Source: Colocasia esculenta
Lineage: Eukaryota; Streptophyta; Magnoliopsida; Alismatales; Araceae
NCBI GenBank assembly: GCA_014218235.1
Contig: CM024763.1
Coordinates: 79,718,244 to 79,782,243, forward strand
DNA: 64,000 bases
Direction: 5' to 3'
Each line of letters begins with the position of its first letter. Within the stretch, counting starts at the first letter, position 1. The notes beneath the pieces were generated by a model, which was not told the DNA's origin, ran no database searches, and saw nothing but the letters and a program-made list of their open reading frames with translations. Below, in pieces: positions 1 to 12,077 of the stretch. The position numbers and the translations under genes are program-made.

Positions 1-1
1 C

Positions 2-220
2 CGAGATCCGTCTCATGTGATTAGTCATGAACCAGTGGAGATCCAGCCAGATCTTTCGTATGTCGAGCAGCCAATAGCCATTCTTGACCGGAAGGTTCAG
101 CATCTCCGGAACAAGAGTATCGCGTCGGTGAAAGTTCTATGGCGGAACTTCTCGCGTGAGGAGGCTACTTGGGAGCTTGAGGATGCGATGAAGAAGAAGT
201 ATCCCTTTTTGTTTGTGTAG
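2..220 (+). pseudogene. Gypsy E0 polyprotein, C-terminal chromodomain-like end (partial)
   Basis: This is the last 72 codons of a Ty3/gypsy polyprotein that enters from outside the window. The reading frame is open from base 2 to a TAG at 218-220. It holds the C-terminal chromodomain-type segment of Del/Tekay chromoviruses, with the phrases VKVLWRN and EEATWE followed by a basic tail. In this family the segment follows integrase and is thought to guide integration to chromatin. It matches the end of the E2 polyprotein (about 20560-20780) almost base for base, so E0 and E2 belong to one family. The stop is followed by a polypurine tract and an LTR, as expected for the 3' end of an element. What is visible is open, but the rest cannot be judged. 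Confidence 0.85.
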
Positions 221-249
221 TGTCGTTCTAACTTCGAGGACGAAGTTTC

Positions 250-264
250 TTTAAGGGGAGAGGG
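250..264 (+). other. Polypurine tract of E0
   Basis: A purine-rich run (TTAAGGGGAGAGGG) lies directly before the LTR that begins TGTAAGACCC. This is the standard plus-strand DNA priming site of LTR retrotransposons. The same arrangement occurs in E2 at 20811-20825. Confidence 0.8.
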
Positions 265-3200
265 TGTAAGACCCTCGAATTTCCGTCGTATTTTTTTTCG
301 TATTATGTGTGTATATTGTGTTGAACATGTATGTACGTACTTACGTGGATATTAAAATAGTATGATTTACGTGTGCATGTGTTTATAATAAGATGTAAAT
401 AATGCATGTATTAATTGGTGATAGAGTGTGTACAATACTATACACTACTGCATGTATATATGCATCAAGTGCATGGTTTTCTGCATATTTTAGATTCTGC
501 CCGAAGGCCTATTGGCGTCAATAACCTAGCCGTTTACATGGTGTTAGCGTCACACCATGGACGCCAACCCTAATCCTAGCGTCCAGCGATCTTGACGCCA
601 ACTGTCTGACCTGCATGCGTTGCAGAGCCAGAAAACCCGGGAGCAAGGCATGGCCACCATTGGGGGATGTCCCCCAACGGCTCTAAGGCTGTCAAATCGG
701 CATGGTGAGTGGGTGAGGCTCTCTCTACATCCTGAACCCGAAATTGGCTCTTCCCACTTCTCCCTTCACCTTGTGAGAGGAGGAAAAGAAGAGAGAAAAC
801 CCTAGAGAGCATTCTGTGAGGAAAACCCACTTTGGAACCCTCAAATCCGACCCATTGGAGTTTGTTTTGGAGATCTACTGCATCAAGGAGGGAGCTGAAG
901 CCAAGGAGAAGGCTTCCCCATCATCTCCTCGGCGTGGAGATCACCCAGGAGCTCGGAGGAAGGCGTTCTTGGAGGTGCTTCTGCAACTTCTTGGGACTGC
1001 CCAAGGAGGTCTTCTTCGAGCCATAGATCTCTTGGAGGATTTTAAAGAGGCAAGTAACCTATCTATGGTGTCCCGTATGAGTCTAGGAGGTTCTTATCAT
1101 TTTTATGGAATTTCCCTCGAGTCCTAGACCCTCCATTTCACCCAATTTCAGAGCTCGGGTCTGTGTTTCTGCACAGACCTGAGTAAACGGCAAGGTCCCT
1201 GGACGCCTAGGATGAGCTTGGCGTCCATCGACCGTGCCGCTGACTCTGAGTCAGCGGCCAGAGACTGCCGCCTAGTTCTTCAGGACAGAACAGTGAGCTG
1301 TTCTGTCCCTCTTATACATTAATTCCGGTATGTTTATACGTTGAGGATATATGGTATCCTATAAGCTATGTATATGGTACATTGTGGTTGTGGATGTATG
1401 TGAGTTGTGTGGGTGAATGTGGCTAATGATGTCTTGTAAGCATGTGAGAATAACTTGTAGATCATCTTGCAAAATCCATGATTCATGATTTAGATTAATG
1501 TGAATGCCTTGATTTCGGTCTATTCATGAAGAGTTGTGGGACATGTATGTGTGTTCTGAAATTTTGGAAGTTATACATGCTTGTGAAATTGCTAATAAGT
1601 CGGTTCGGTAATATGAAAGCATGTAAAAATGGTTGTGGTAAACGATTTATAGATGTATGAATTAGGGAATTTTGTACTCTAAATTCATGTGTATATACTG
1701 GTATTTATGTTTAAACAGCAAGTGATAAGTTACATGATGTGTGAATTCCATGTGATGAAAAATGTGAATAACATGCTAATTAGGTGTTTGATTTTCTGTA
1801 AATCCTATTTAGCTCAGAAAAATCTGAAAAATTGAGGGTATGATCATGAGCCCAACAGCAGCCTGTGGTTAAATTTCAGACCATTTGGACCCGTAAATAA
1901 AGAGTTATGAGTTTTCATGTGAATGTGAATAATTCGTACATATGATCGCAATGTGACTAGTTTTGTTTAAATCAGCATGATTTGGATGTTTACTGTGTGT
2001 TAAAGCCTGAAACTCTGTAGTACCATGTTAGTAAAAACAGAGGAGTTCATGTGAGTGAGGGAGTGAATGTGATGGGAAGTGTAAAGTGTGAAACCATGTG
2101 TAAAACGCTAATTGTGTAAAAGTGTGCAAATTGTGCCAATGTGATACTGCTTCCGAGAAGGCAGTGGAGCTGTATCAGGGAAAAGTCCCCCTGAGAAAGT
2201 TCATTGTGTTAAGTGACCCTAAGGGCATTAGGGGGAAATCCTGGAGGGGACAAGTACCACTGGTTAGGGTGGAGACTTGTTCTCCCGGTCTGCGCAGTCC
2301 AAGAGTCACCATTGCATTGCCTAGATGGTGCCTATGTGTTATGTGATGTGAATGTGTCCTTCTTGGTGGTTTGGACTATGTGTCACGGCACTAAAACATG
2401 TGTAAAGTGTAATGTGTAAAGTGTATGTGACCATGTGTAAATGTGTAAGCGACATGTGAATGTGTAATGTGTAAAGTGTAACCATGTGAAAGAGGAAATT
2501 GTGGAAAAGGAAAATGTGAAAATCTAGATGTGCAATGTGTTATTGAAACCATGTGAGGCTAAATCTGAAACTAGGTGAATTCAGAAAATGCATGTTATCT
2601 TCTTGTGTTACGTGTGCAAGTGTTTAGAACCCATGATAGGGACAACAAATGAATATGTGTGCCAGATGGCGTGATTGATTGTTCATATGTTATGTTCTAA
2701 GCCACATTGTAGCTTCCATGTGTAGGTTTATAGTCTTTGAACCATATGAAATCAGCAACCTAAAGCATGTTGAAGGTTATGTATGTGCTTAAGGACATGT
2801 GAAATCCATGCTAACTATGTTCCCGTGCATGTGTGTAAATTGTCCATGTTGATAACTCTCACGTTTGGTTCTTTATAAGGTTAAAGTTCATAAGTGAATG
2901 GATTAGAGACCATGTGGCAGGTGAATGTTATATTTTTGAAATCTGAAAGCATGCGTTATGTATAAAATTGTAGAACCGTCATGATAGGTTGAAAACTTAA
3001 ATGGACTAGCATGCTATGTGTTGCTAATTGTATGAGCATGTAGAAACCACTAGGACTTGTACGTGTATATCATGCGTAGTGTTACTTGCTGAGTCCCTGG
3101 ACTCACTCCTTGCTTCGGCGTACAGGTGTAGTTGGTGACACGACACCGTTGGAGGAGACGGTGGAGACGGACTCCGAGCGCGGAGACTAGTTACTTGAGC

Positions 3201-3533
3201 TTCTTTGTGATTGTGTACTTCGCCGTATGTACTTGAACATTGTATTAGGCTTATCATGAAAAGAATGTAATATGTGGACATTTGTATTTCTATTTCAGCA
3301 AATTAAATCATGTGAAATTTTAGTTCCTTTTTGCAAATTGTAAGCTGCATGTATGTTTAATGTGGATGATGAATGAATGGAGATAGTTCTCTTTTACTTC
3401 CGCTACTCTGTTATGTATATTCGCATGTATCTCAACTGTTTGTATCGTTGGGTAAATGTCCCACTGTGGCTGGCAGCACTCGTTATATCGACGTGGGTCG
3501 GTATGATCGTACCGTATGATGAGGGCCGTCACA
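265..3533 (+). mobile_element. 3' LTR of gypsy element E0 (3269 bp)
   Basis: The LTR runs from TGTAAGACCCTCG to GAGGGCCGTCACA, giving TG...CA ends with a short inverted repeat. It aligns along its length with both E2 LTRs (12631-15902 and 20826-24073) but differs at many positions, so it is a separate and more diverged insertion. Short open frames inside it are not conserved with the E2 LTRs and look non-coding. The first five bases after it (AGGAC) would be one copy of the target duplication; the partner copy lies outside the window. What follows is the downstream region of a minus-strand copia element, so E0 inserted into that element. Confidence 0.85.
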
Positions 3534-3797
3534 AGGACCCATCCCCCTCAGACTTCAAGCAAACATAGAGAGCATTGACCAAATCTGGATCTCACCTCAA
3601 CAGGGTTGCCAACTTCGTCCAATTCATCCTTTCCATGGCTGCGACGATGCGTGCATTCCATTCTTCTCCAAATCTGCCACGTCCACTGCCTTGTGCCCGA
3701 CAGCTTGGTCTTCACGGTAGCAATCTTTCTGCTGCTCAGTTGTGAGGAACGCAGCTCCATAACCCCCAACAATGCCAGAAATTTCAGAAACGGCCAT
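3534..3797 (-). pseudogene. Fragment of an ORF downstream of copia E1 pol
   Basis: On the minus strand an ATG at 3797 opens a frame starting MAVSEISGIVGGYGAAF. It stops after 57 codons, but an overlapping frame continues to 3548, so a single-base shift is likely around 3640-3680. The segment lies about 430 bases downstream of the copia pol stop on the same strand and is cut by the E0 LTR at 3533/3534. I do not recognise it with certainty. SIRE-like copia elements often carry an extra ORF after pol, including plant transposon protein (PTP-like) ORFs, and the position fits. A short captured host exon is the alternative. Confidence 0.35.
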
Positions 3798-4232
3798 GGT
3801 TTTGAATGGGGAAAGGTTCTGGATAATTGGAATGAAGATTGGAGAAAAATCCCTCAAGAAATTTCTCACGGGAAAAAGTGAAAGCTTTGAAATCGCGTGA
3901 GGTGGATGCCGGAGTCGAAAGGGTTATCGCCACAGGCAAGTTGAAAGAGATGAAGGCGGGATGTGAATCGTTGCAACACATATTTCGGAATATATAGAAT
4001 AAAGATAAAGCGACTTTTGAGATGCTGATGCCAAAAAGGCAGAAAACGACAAACTACATGATTTCGAGATGAATAAAGAGCTTTAAAATAAGCTAACCGT
4101 CTTAAAGGAATGAGAGACAAGAAATGTTGAAAAGAAATTTTGCTTAACTATAGAGGGAAAAATAAATGATATTCAGAAACACATTGTTATTTCAGTTATT
4201 TATAAATAAGTCTTTCACAAATTGCACATGCC
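3798..4232 (-). other. Copia E1 sequence between pol and downstream ORF
   Basis: This stretch lies between the pol stop and the downstream ORF fragment. Open frames on either strand are short and have no recognisable domain. No polypurine tract or LTR start directly follows the pol stop. This agrees with an element that has an extra region between pol and its 3' LTR. Confidence 0.45.
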
Positions 4233-5916
4233 TTATTCCCTTCTAAGAGAAGTAAATCTCTCTTCAGGTAAAGCCTTTGTGAAGATATCTGCTAACTGAT
4301 TATTTGTATCAATAAAAGAAATGTCTATATTACCATTAGCTACATGACCATGAATGAAATGATATATAACCTCAATGTGTTTAGTCATTGAATGCTGAAC
4401 TGGATTCATCGTTAGATTTATCGCACTAGTGTTGTCGCACAGAAGGGGAATTGTCTTTATATAAAGTCAATAATCCTCAAGTTGTTGCTTAATCCACAAT
4501 AGTTGTGTACAATAGTGTTATTGAATTTTACTTCTTTGAAGACCATGATATCAGACATCCTGCAAGAAATTGACAACAACCACTGGTGTTTTTTCTATCT
4601 ATTTTGCATCAAGCATAATCAGCATCAGAGTACCCTACTAAACTAACTTTACATGATTTGGGATACCATAGACCTAGATCATGAGTTCTAGCTAAATATC
4701 TAAAGATTCTTTTAATAGAAATTAAGTGAGACTCTCTAGGATCTGCTTGATACCTAGCACACATGCATACACTAAACAGTATATCAGGTCTACTTGCAGG
4801 TAAATAGAGTAACGAACCTATCATACCTCTATAAAGCTTCTGATCTACTTTCTTACCATCTTTATCACTATCTAACCTAGTCGATGTGCTCATTGGTGTT
4901 GACAGTGGCTTGGCATTTTCAAAACAAAATTTCTTTAATAGCTCTTTGGTATACTTGACTTGACCAATGTGTGACCCTTCTTATCCTTGTTTGATTTGCA
5001 ATCCGAGGAAGTAGTTGAGCTCCCCCATCATGCTCATTTCGAATTCTCCCTGGATAAGCTTTTCAAAATACTTGCAAAGGGATTCGTTAGTAGAACCAAA
5101 TATTATATCATCTACATAAATTTATACAAGCAATATATGTTTGACCTTAGACATAACAAATAATGTACTATCTACTTGACCTCTAATAAAACCATGGTTC
5201 AATAGAAATTCACTTAAACGTTCGTACCATGCTGTTGGTGCTTGTTTCAAACCATATAAAGCTTTATGCAATTTAAATACATGATCAAGAAAATCGATAT
5301 TATCAAAACCTGGCGGTTGTTCTACATAAACTTCCTCCTTTATGTAACCGTTTAGAAAAGTTGATTTAACATCCATTTGAAATAGTTTTAAACCTAATGC
5401 AGATGCATATGCAAGTAAGATTCTTATAGTCTCAAGTCTAGCTACTGGTGCATAGGTTTCATCGAAATCTATGCCTTCCTCTTAGGAATAACCTTGAGCT
5501 ACTAGTCTGGCCTTATTTTTTTTTTTCGCACCAGCTTCATCCAATTTATTTCTGAACACCCATTTGGTATCAATAACTGGATGATCTGATGGTCTAGGAA
5601 CAAGTGACCATACATGGTTTCTCTTGAACTGGTTAAGTTCATCTTGCATGGCTAATATCCAAGATTCATCAGTGAGAGCATCATTGACTGTCTTATGCTC
5701 TATTTGTGAAACAAAAGCTAGATAGTCACAAGGAATTACATTACCTCTAGTTCTTACCCCAACCGACAGATCACCAATGATGTTGTCTAGAGGGTGATTT
5801 TTCTTATACCTCCATTCTTTTGGAAGATTATCATGAGATTTATCCTTTTCTTGCAGGTCTTCCAAAGGTGGATCTTCCTTGTCCTCAATGGATGTATCCT
5901 TTAATTTCTTGGACAA
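4233..5916 (-). pseudogene. Copia E1 pol: reverse transcriptase and RNase H
   Basis: This is the C-terminal half of a Ty1/copia polyprotein. In minus-strand order it has the RT lead-in (WVFRNKLDEAG, RLVAQGY), the RT core with FLNGYIKEEVYVEQPPGF and HKALYGLKQAPTAWYERL, the catalytic YVDD at about 5105-5116, then RNase H with GSLLYLPASRPDI and YSDADYA. It ends with a copia tail reading ADIFTKALPEERF and a TAA at 4233-4235. Several stops and shifts break it, for example near 5485-5513, 5119-5122 and 4609. RT and RNase H copy the element RNA into DNA inside virus-like particles. The catalytic YVDD remains, but the frame could not give one protein. Confidence 0.88.
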
Positions 5917-6002
5917 TTATTCTGCATCATCAATATCACTATCTTCTTCCTCTTTCAAGGAAGGGTTAGTTTCATCAAAAATAATATGCACTGACTGTTC
6001 AA

Positions 6003-7247
6003 TTAATAATGTCTATTTGTTAAATACTTTATATCCTTTGGGTTTAGAAGTATACCTATGAATATACCTTCATCTGATTTTGCATCTAGCATACCAATGT
6101 CCCTTTTGCCATTGTTGTGGATGAAGCATGGACATCTAAATGTCCTGAAATGACTGATCTTCGGCTTCTTCTCTTTGTATAGCTCATTTGAAGTCTTCTT
6201 CAGGATTGGCCTAATCACAACTCAGTTGATGATATAATATGCTGTGTTGACTGCTTCGGCCCAAAAATATCTTGGCAAATCATATTCTGATAGCATTGTC
6301 CTTGCCATGTCCAATAGGGTTCTATTCTTCCTCTCAGCAACTCCATTTTGCTATGGTGTCCTTGGTGCTGAGAAGTTGTGCTCTATCCCTTGATCATCAC
6401 AGAACTTGGCAAATTTCTCATTCTGGAATTCTCCTCCATGGTCTGATCGAATACCAATAATACTGTGTTTTTTATCTTTCTATACCTTCTTGCTGAAGCT
6501 GACAAAGCTATCGAATGTATTATCTTTATGCTTCAAGAAAGATACCCATGTAACTCTGGAGAAATCGTCTACTATAACAAAACCAAAATTCTTTCCTCCA
6601 AGACTTGTGGTTCTCATTGGCCTAAATAAATCTATATGTAGAAGTTCTAAGGGCTTAGAGGTTGTTACCACAATCTTTGATTGAAGGATGACTTGGTGTG
6701 CTTTCCTTTTACACATGGCCCACAGACACCATCCATTCTTGTACTTACTTTGGGTAGGCCTTCCACCAAGCTTCTTTTGATTAATTTTCTCACCCACATC
6801 CAGACTGCAGTGGCCTAATCTTCGGTGCCACAGTTCAGTTGACTGCTCTTTACTTAATGCCAAACATATGTCTTGATCCTTTAATTCTTCTAGATAGAGT
6901 ACATACAGTTTCTTTTCTTTGTTAGCTTCAAAGATGACTGCACCATCCTTCATAATGCTTCACTTTGACTTTTGAAATCTGATCTGATGTCTTGTATCGC
7001 ATAGTTGGCTGATACTGATGAGGTTGTGCCTCAATCCCTTGATGCACAACACATCTTCAATAATTGCTTTGTCTTTGCTATCTACTGATCCACCGCCTAT
7101 CATAGTCCATTTTCCATTATCTCCATAGGTGACTGTGCCTTCCTTAGCTTTGAGATGAGCAAATAGCTTCCTATTTCCTGACATGTGCCTTGAGCATCCA
7201 CTATCTAAATACTTGGATGCTCGAAGGTTTATCTGCAGTAAAAACAC
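6003..7247 (-). pseudogene. Copia E1 pol: protease and integrase
   Basis: The aspartic protease site reads DSGCSRHM at about 7200. It is followed by the pre-integrase zinc region (WHRRLGHCSL, about 6820) and the integrase core. The core shows HIDLFRPM (first acidic residue), the SDHGGEF region near 6440 and a QNGVAERKNRTLL-type phrase near 6340. Order protease, integrase, RT is diagnostic of Ty1/copia. The reading is broken by a TGA at 6959, by the end of one frame at 6480, and by a stop near 6355. The expected G in HIDLFGPM is R here. The integrase would insert the cDNA into the genome if intact. Confidence 0.87.
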
Positions 7248-7485
7248 TAAACTTTAGGTACCCAAGTTCTTTTGGGTCCTGGTTAGTTAGTATCATCAAT
7301 TTTTCTTTTAATTATCCATTTTTTGTGTTTAGTTGGACATGTCATTTTAATGTGACCTAACTTGTTACAATGGCTGCAGCAAGACATTTTAGTTATCGTT
7401 TCAGCTGGAATGTATTTGAAATTTCATTTATGTGATGTGTCTTGTTCAGGTGCAAATTTAGGAGTTGGATATATTTTAGGATATA

Positions 7486-8171
7486 CTATTGTTCCCCATT
7501 ATCTGGAGGAGTATAGCCTAACCCATGTTTCTTTTTACCTAATCGTCTAGCACCTTTTAATATTAATGTTGTTTTGCCATTAGTAAATGTTTCTAGTGTG
7601 CTTGACAATTTTTCATTTTCTGTTGTTAAATCATTGACTTCTTGTCTTAAGTTATTCATAGTTTCTTGGTTTTCTAGAATTGCTAATTGTTCGTTTTTAT
7701 TTTTCAAATCATCACATAACAATTCATTTCTTCTTTTTAGTTTCGTAATTTATTTTTCCATTTGCTCATTTTCAGATTTTAAGTCTGAATTAGTATTTTC
7801 TAAGCATGCGAGATTTTTCTTATTGGCTTTTAGTGATTTACATACTTCTTTATATTTACAGTACAGTTCATTAAAAGCTTCTTCTAGGTTGTCAGAATCA
7901 CATTCATTACATGAAGAGAAAGATGAGTCTGATGTTACATTGTCGTCGACGTTGGCTATGAATGCCAGGTTGGCTTCTTCTTCTTCTTCATTGCTTGAGC
8001 TTGACTCGCTGTCCGAGTCACTGTTGTTATCCCACGCTGCTGCCATGGCTTTCTTCTTAAATCTTCTGGGTTTTCAAGAACTGTTTTTCTTTTTGAACTC
8101 ATTTTTCTTGAGCTTTGGACAATCTTCCTTGATGTGTCCAGGCTTCTTGCATTCATAACAGATTGGTTCAT
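7486..8171 (-). pseudogene. Copia E1 gag: zinc knuckle and coiled-coil region
   Basis: A CCHC zinc knuckle (CYECKKPGHIKEDC) is encoded on the minus strand at about 8115-8160, in a frame different from the overlapping 71-codon ORF. It is followed by a serine- and acid-rich stretch (8046 down to about 7900) and a Glu/Lys/Asn-rich region with coiled-coil character down to about 7560, then a basic segment leading to protease. Such a long linker between nucleocapsid knuckle and protease is typical of copia elements with large gag proteins. At least two frame breaks occur (near 8050-8100 and 7750). The knuckle binds the element RNA. Confidence 0.75.
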
Positions 8172-8268
8172 TTTTTTTCTTTGAATCTTTGACTTTAGAC
8201 CTTTTGAAGCCTTTCCCTTTCTTGAAGTATCTTCTCCCGGACTGATACTTCTTTTTCTTAGCTAATTT

Positions 8269-9030
8269 TCATTGTAATCTTCTGGACAACATTACTTCTT
8301 CATCTTCACTGTTGTTCATGCTTTCTTGGCTGTATGAGCCTTCTTCTGATTCGTCTTCTTCTACCTTGAGTGTGTTGGAGGACTTTTTTCTACTAGAAGA
8401 TTCTCCCAACCTTTCCATGTTTATCTCATGGGCCATGAGGGACCCAATGTGCTTCTCTAATGACATTATCTTCAAGTCATTAGCCTCTTCTATTACTGTA
8501 ACTTTTGGTGTCCATGAGGCAGGTAGGGATCTGAGTATCTTCCTCACCATGTCTCCCATCTGATATGTCTTACCCAGACCAACTAACCCATTTATGATAT
8601 CGGTGAATCTGTTGTACATCTGAGTAATGGATTCTCCTTGCTGCATCTGGAACCTCTCATACTGTGTTACCAGAATGTCTATTCTTGTTTCCTTAACCTT
8701 GTCAGTACCTTCATATGTGATCCTTAGCTTTTCCCACATTTCCATAGCGGATTTGCAGGCTGATATGCAGTTGAATTCCTTTTTGCTAAGGGCACAACAT
8801 AGGATACTCTTGGCCTTGCAGTTCAAAGAAACCTTCTTCTTGTCATTTTTCGTCCATTTATCCTTTTCATTTGTCACCAGGAGATCTCCTTCTTCAACTA
8901 TCGACCAGATCTGATAGTCAAGACCTTGTAGAAAGAACTCCATCCTTGTTTTCCAATATGTGTAGTCTTCACCATCGAACAGTGGTGGCCGGTTTTCTGA
9001 CTGACCTTCAAAGTGACTTTGGGCTGTCAT
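8269..9030 (-). pseudogene. Copia E1 gag, capsid-like N-terminal region
   Basis: The 253-codon frame from the ATG at 9030 is intact. It begins MTAQSHFEGQSENRPPLF and carries the copia gag (UBN2/DUF4219) pattern: FDGEDYTYWKTRMEFFLQ near residues 18-35, then W-x-x-L...YEGTDKVKE and a QYERFQMQQGESITQMYNRF segment. Gag forms the particle shell. The start is 52 bases inside the primer binding site, the normal position for a gag start. The frame stops at 8269, before the zinc knuckle, so the gag-pol is broken early although this part alone is open. Confidence 0.88.
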
Positions 9031-9081
9031 TTGATCTTTTCTCTTCAGATCGTTGGATCTTCTTCTTTGTCGAAGAGACTA

Positions 9082-9093
9082 GCTCTGATACCA
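9082..9093 (-). other. Primer binding site of copia E1
   Basis: The minus strand reads TGGTATCAGAGC, complementary to the 3' end of plant initiator tRNA-Met. It lies two bases inside the 5' LTR end and upstream of the gag ATG at 9030. This fixes the 5' end of the minus-strand copia internal region. Confidence 0.9.
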
Positions 9094-9095
9094 GT

Positions 9096-11160
9096 TGTTA
9101 CCCAGCTAGCAAGCCCAGGGGGGGGGGGGTGAATGGGATTCTTTAATAAATTTGATTATCTAAAAACCTGTCCACAAAAGTATTTACACAACAAGCACTT
9201 CGAAGATTGTTAGTGTTAGTGAAAAGTAAACAACAAGCACAAAGCAAGCAATCACACTACACAAAATTTTATCTTGGTTCGGACTTCCTCTCCACAAGAG
9301 TCCTACGTCCAGTCCCTGAGCAACAACTCAGGATTCTACTACCCAAGGGTACAGTCCCCCTCAATGACACTTACACACCCAGCCGCAGCTAGTCTTCTCT
9401 TCACAACTCGAAGAGGAAATACAAAACCCTAGATCCTACCAGGTCTTCCTTCAACACGAAGGGAAACAAACACTCTGGAATGTGTTTAAGAAGACAAGCC
9501 CCTAGATTAGGCTTATAGAACAATGCTCAATCTGAAGCTAAGACTGAGAGGAAAGGTTATACAATGAGGAGCACTCTCAGTACACAAAAGCTCTCAAGGC
9601 TAACACCAAGAATGCAGAGAGCTAAGAGCTAGACAAAGCAAAAAGAGTGAAGCTTCTCTCTTTCAGATGCTCGCAGAAGGTTTGTAAAAGATTGTTGTAA
9701 GCACTCTATTGTTCTTGAGCAACAAGCTTCTATATATGTTTTCCATTTGGAAATTGAACGTTGAAGTAACCATTGTCTTTAAGTGCTGGTGTACGTTAGA
9801 CTATATGGGCTTCAACAGATCTTTACGTACCATGCAAAGAGAAGATCTTCCTCGATGTCCTTTTCTCTTCGATTTGTCCAACATTGTATTGAGATGTGCT
9901 TGCAGAGACCTACACACACTAAATGCTAAAATGTAGACAGCTAAGTTGTCTCTTATTGTCAGTCAACGTTAGAGTGAGAATACATCAAGACAGAAATTTC
10001 TATTCTATCTTTCCAAAAAGATATTACATGTAGGAGCATAACAATAGAAGATATTTGGACATGCATCGTGCAGAGAAATGTACAGTTGTATTTAATGCAT
10101 GGATAACATAGAAATACGCGGGATGACTTTGACTTGTCAAGATATTCAAATATCAAGTCGTTATAGCTTATGAAGTCGATATGAACATGACTTATAGAAT
10201 CATTGTGAATGAGTCATTGTTCATGTGAATCGTTGCTCATTCGGAAACAAATCGTTGTACGCATAAATCGTTATGCATTCATAACCAAATCGTTATGAGC
10301 AAGTCGTTATGACCAAATCATTATAACACTATAAGCAAATCTTTATGAGTAAATCGTTATAATCAAATCGTTATGAGCAAATCGTTATGAGCAAATCCTT
10401 ATAACCAAATCTTTGTAAGTAAATCATTATGAGCAAATCGTTATAACCAAATCGTTATGAGTAAATCATTATAACCAAATCGTTCTGAGCAAATCGTTAT
10501 AACCAAATCGTTGTAAGCAAATTGTTATAACCAAATCGTTATGAGACTATAAGCAAATCATTACGCTCACTTACAAAATCGTTGTGAGATTGAAATCGTT
10601 ATACTCACTTGTCGAATCATTATGAGAGCAAATCATTATGCTCACTTACGAAATCGTTGTGAGATTGAAATCATTATACTCACTTATCGAATCGTTATGA
10701 GAACAAATCGTTATGCTCACTTACGAAATCGTTGTCAGATTGAAATCGTTATACTCACTTACGAAATCGTTGTGAGATTGAAATCGTTATACTCACTTGT
10801 CGAATCGTTATGAGAGCAAATCATTATGCTCACTTACGAAATCGTTGTGAGATTGAAATCGATATAATCATCAAATCGCTAAGGCACAAAGTTGCTCTGT
10901 TGGCTTATTGAATCGTTATGATGTCGAAGTCGTTATGCTCACTTTAACGAATCGTTATGAGAGAAAATCATTATGAAATAGACTTTAATAGAATAGCGAT
11001 GACTTATGAAATCGTTATAGAACCAAAAATCGATGTGGATGAGGAAATTGTTATGATTTTGAGGAAATCGTTGCAACAACTAGAAAGTCGATGTGTACTT
11101 AGAATATTTCATGCTTTGAACTACAAATGCGACATGATGATAAATACTTACTGATTTTAC
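9096..11160 (-). mobile_element. 5' LTR of copia E1 (right boundary uncertain)
   Basis: On the minus strand the LTR ends ...GGTAACA at 9096, two bases before the primer binding site. A run of 12 G lies at 9118-9129 on the plus strand. Bases 9273-9395 are clearly homologous, in reverse orientation, to 43840-43950, the second copia LTR. Both LTRs also share the sequence on the far side of their tandem arrays (about 11090-11125 here, about 31570-31605 there). The LTR therefore includes the array and extends to at least 11125. I could not find the TG start. The matching 3' LTR is outside the window. Confidence 0.7.
10180..11095. repeat. Degenerate ~14-bp tandem array in copia E1 LTR
   Basis: About 0.9 kb is made of imperfect units such as AAATCGTTATGAGC and AAATCGTTATAACC. 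Spacing is near 14 bases at the left end. To the right it becomes a longer higher-order unit with CTCACTTACGAAATCG and GAGATTG. The phrase ATCGTTAT recurs throughout. Short ORFs here (for example 10622-10813) are by-products of the repeat. The array lies in the presumed U3 part of the copia LTR, upstream of transcription in LTR orientation. Confidence 0.85.
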
Positions 11161-12077
11161 TTGTATTTCCTTAATTTATTTCTTCTGCTTAAATCTCATA
11201 GAAATTATGTTAGAGTAAACTTTATCACAGTTTTGTTAATCACCAAAATAGATATGTAATTTATTTAAATTACATTGGGGATAATCTGATCATCATGTGA
11301 TAAATTTTGTATAAAAAAAACAAGCTAGATATATAGTAATGTGTTATAATTGCATGTGAAGTGAGTTAGAAATCATGGTAGGAGTGCTACCTATCTTGCA
11401 CATGTTTCCATGACTAAATTATAGAATTGTGTAATGAATTGAATAAAGTATGAAAACATGTGAGTGTATGTTTGTACTTATGTAAATGATACCATGTTAT
11501 TAGTAATCATGTTTAGATTATTATTTTACATGTGTTAGAATAGTTGTTTAATACGATTCCATGTTAATACATTTATATTATGGCATGAGCATGTATGACT
11601 TTAATAGCTGAATTTTAATAGTGTTAAATTGTTAGAAAGCACGTGTGATAGGTATATAGTTTGAATTTTAAGTTACTTGCTGAGTCTATTATGTAGACTC
11701 ACCCTTGCTAAACATTTCAGGAGATTTAGTAGCTGAGGACTTGGCAAGATCCGAAGAGGAGCGCGAAGGATAGATTGAAGATTGTAATTTATTTTCCTAG
11801 TATGTAATTTGAAATTTGAATTGTGGATATGTAATTGAAGCTGGCTACATGTAGGTGAAATTTATGTTATGTCTTTTCTTTATTTGACTATATAGGCTGT
11901 GGTATGTGGATTAAAGTTGATGGAATAAGAATTTGTTTAAATTCCGTTGAAATAGTGTTCTCTATTTATGTGTATCTCAACCCATTTGTTACTTGTTGGC
12001 GTTTTCTCCCCTGTAGCGGCTTGCTCTCATCCGATGTAAGTTGGTATAACCGTACCGAGTGGAAGTGGGTCGTTACA
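11161..12077 (+). mobile_element. Truncated gypsy LTR, 3' part
   Basis: The segment ends in ...GTGGGTCGTTACA at 12077 and resembles the last part of the E0/E2 LTRs. It shows the same phrase order: TTACTTGCTGAGTC, a short exon-like block with GAGCGCGAAGGA, TATCTCAAC, then TTGGTATAACCGTACCG. It is a different family from E0/E2, since it ends in GTTACA as the solo LTR at 55720-58505 does. It abuts the reverse transcriptase of element A at 12078. Its left part and any partner LTR are missing, perhaps lost when copia E1 arrived. The left limit is approximate. Confidence 0.55.

Noticed and set aside
2122..2419. Small ORFs shared by the E0 and E2 LTRs (also 14574-14792 and 22763-22981)
   Set aside because: The proteins are similar only because the DNA is homologous. 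Frames and lengths differ between the LTRs and no domain is seen, so coding is unlikely.
3384..3568. Plus-strand ORF crossing the E0 LTR end
   Set aside because: It spans an insertion junction and has no homology to any domain.
7574..8158. 194-codon plus-strand ORF in copia E1
   Set aside because: Ser/Phe/Leu-rich mirror of the acidic gag linker on the opposite strand, with no domain.
9118..9129. Run of 12 G as a possible G-quadruplex
   Set aside because: A single uninterrupted run at the LTR end. It may be slippage and gives no further structure.
10180..11095. Possible CRISPR-like array
   Set aside because: The repeats are short, degenerate and contiguous, with no unique spacers, and they lie within a plant LTR.
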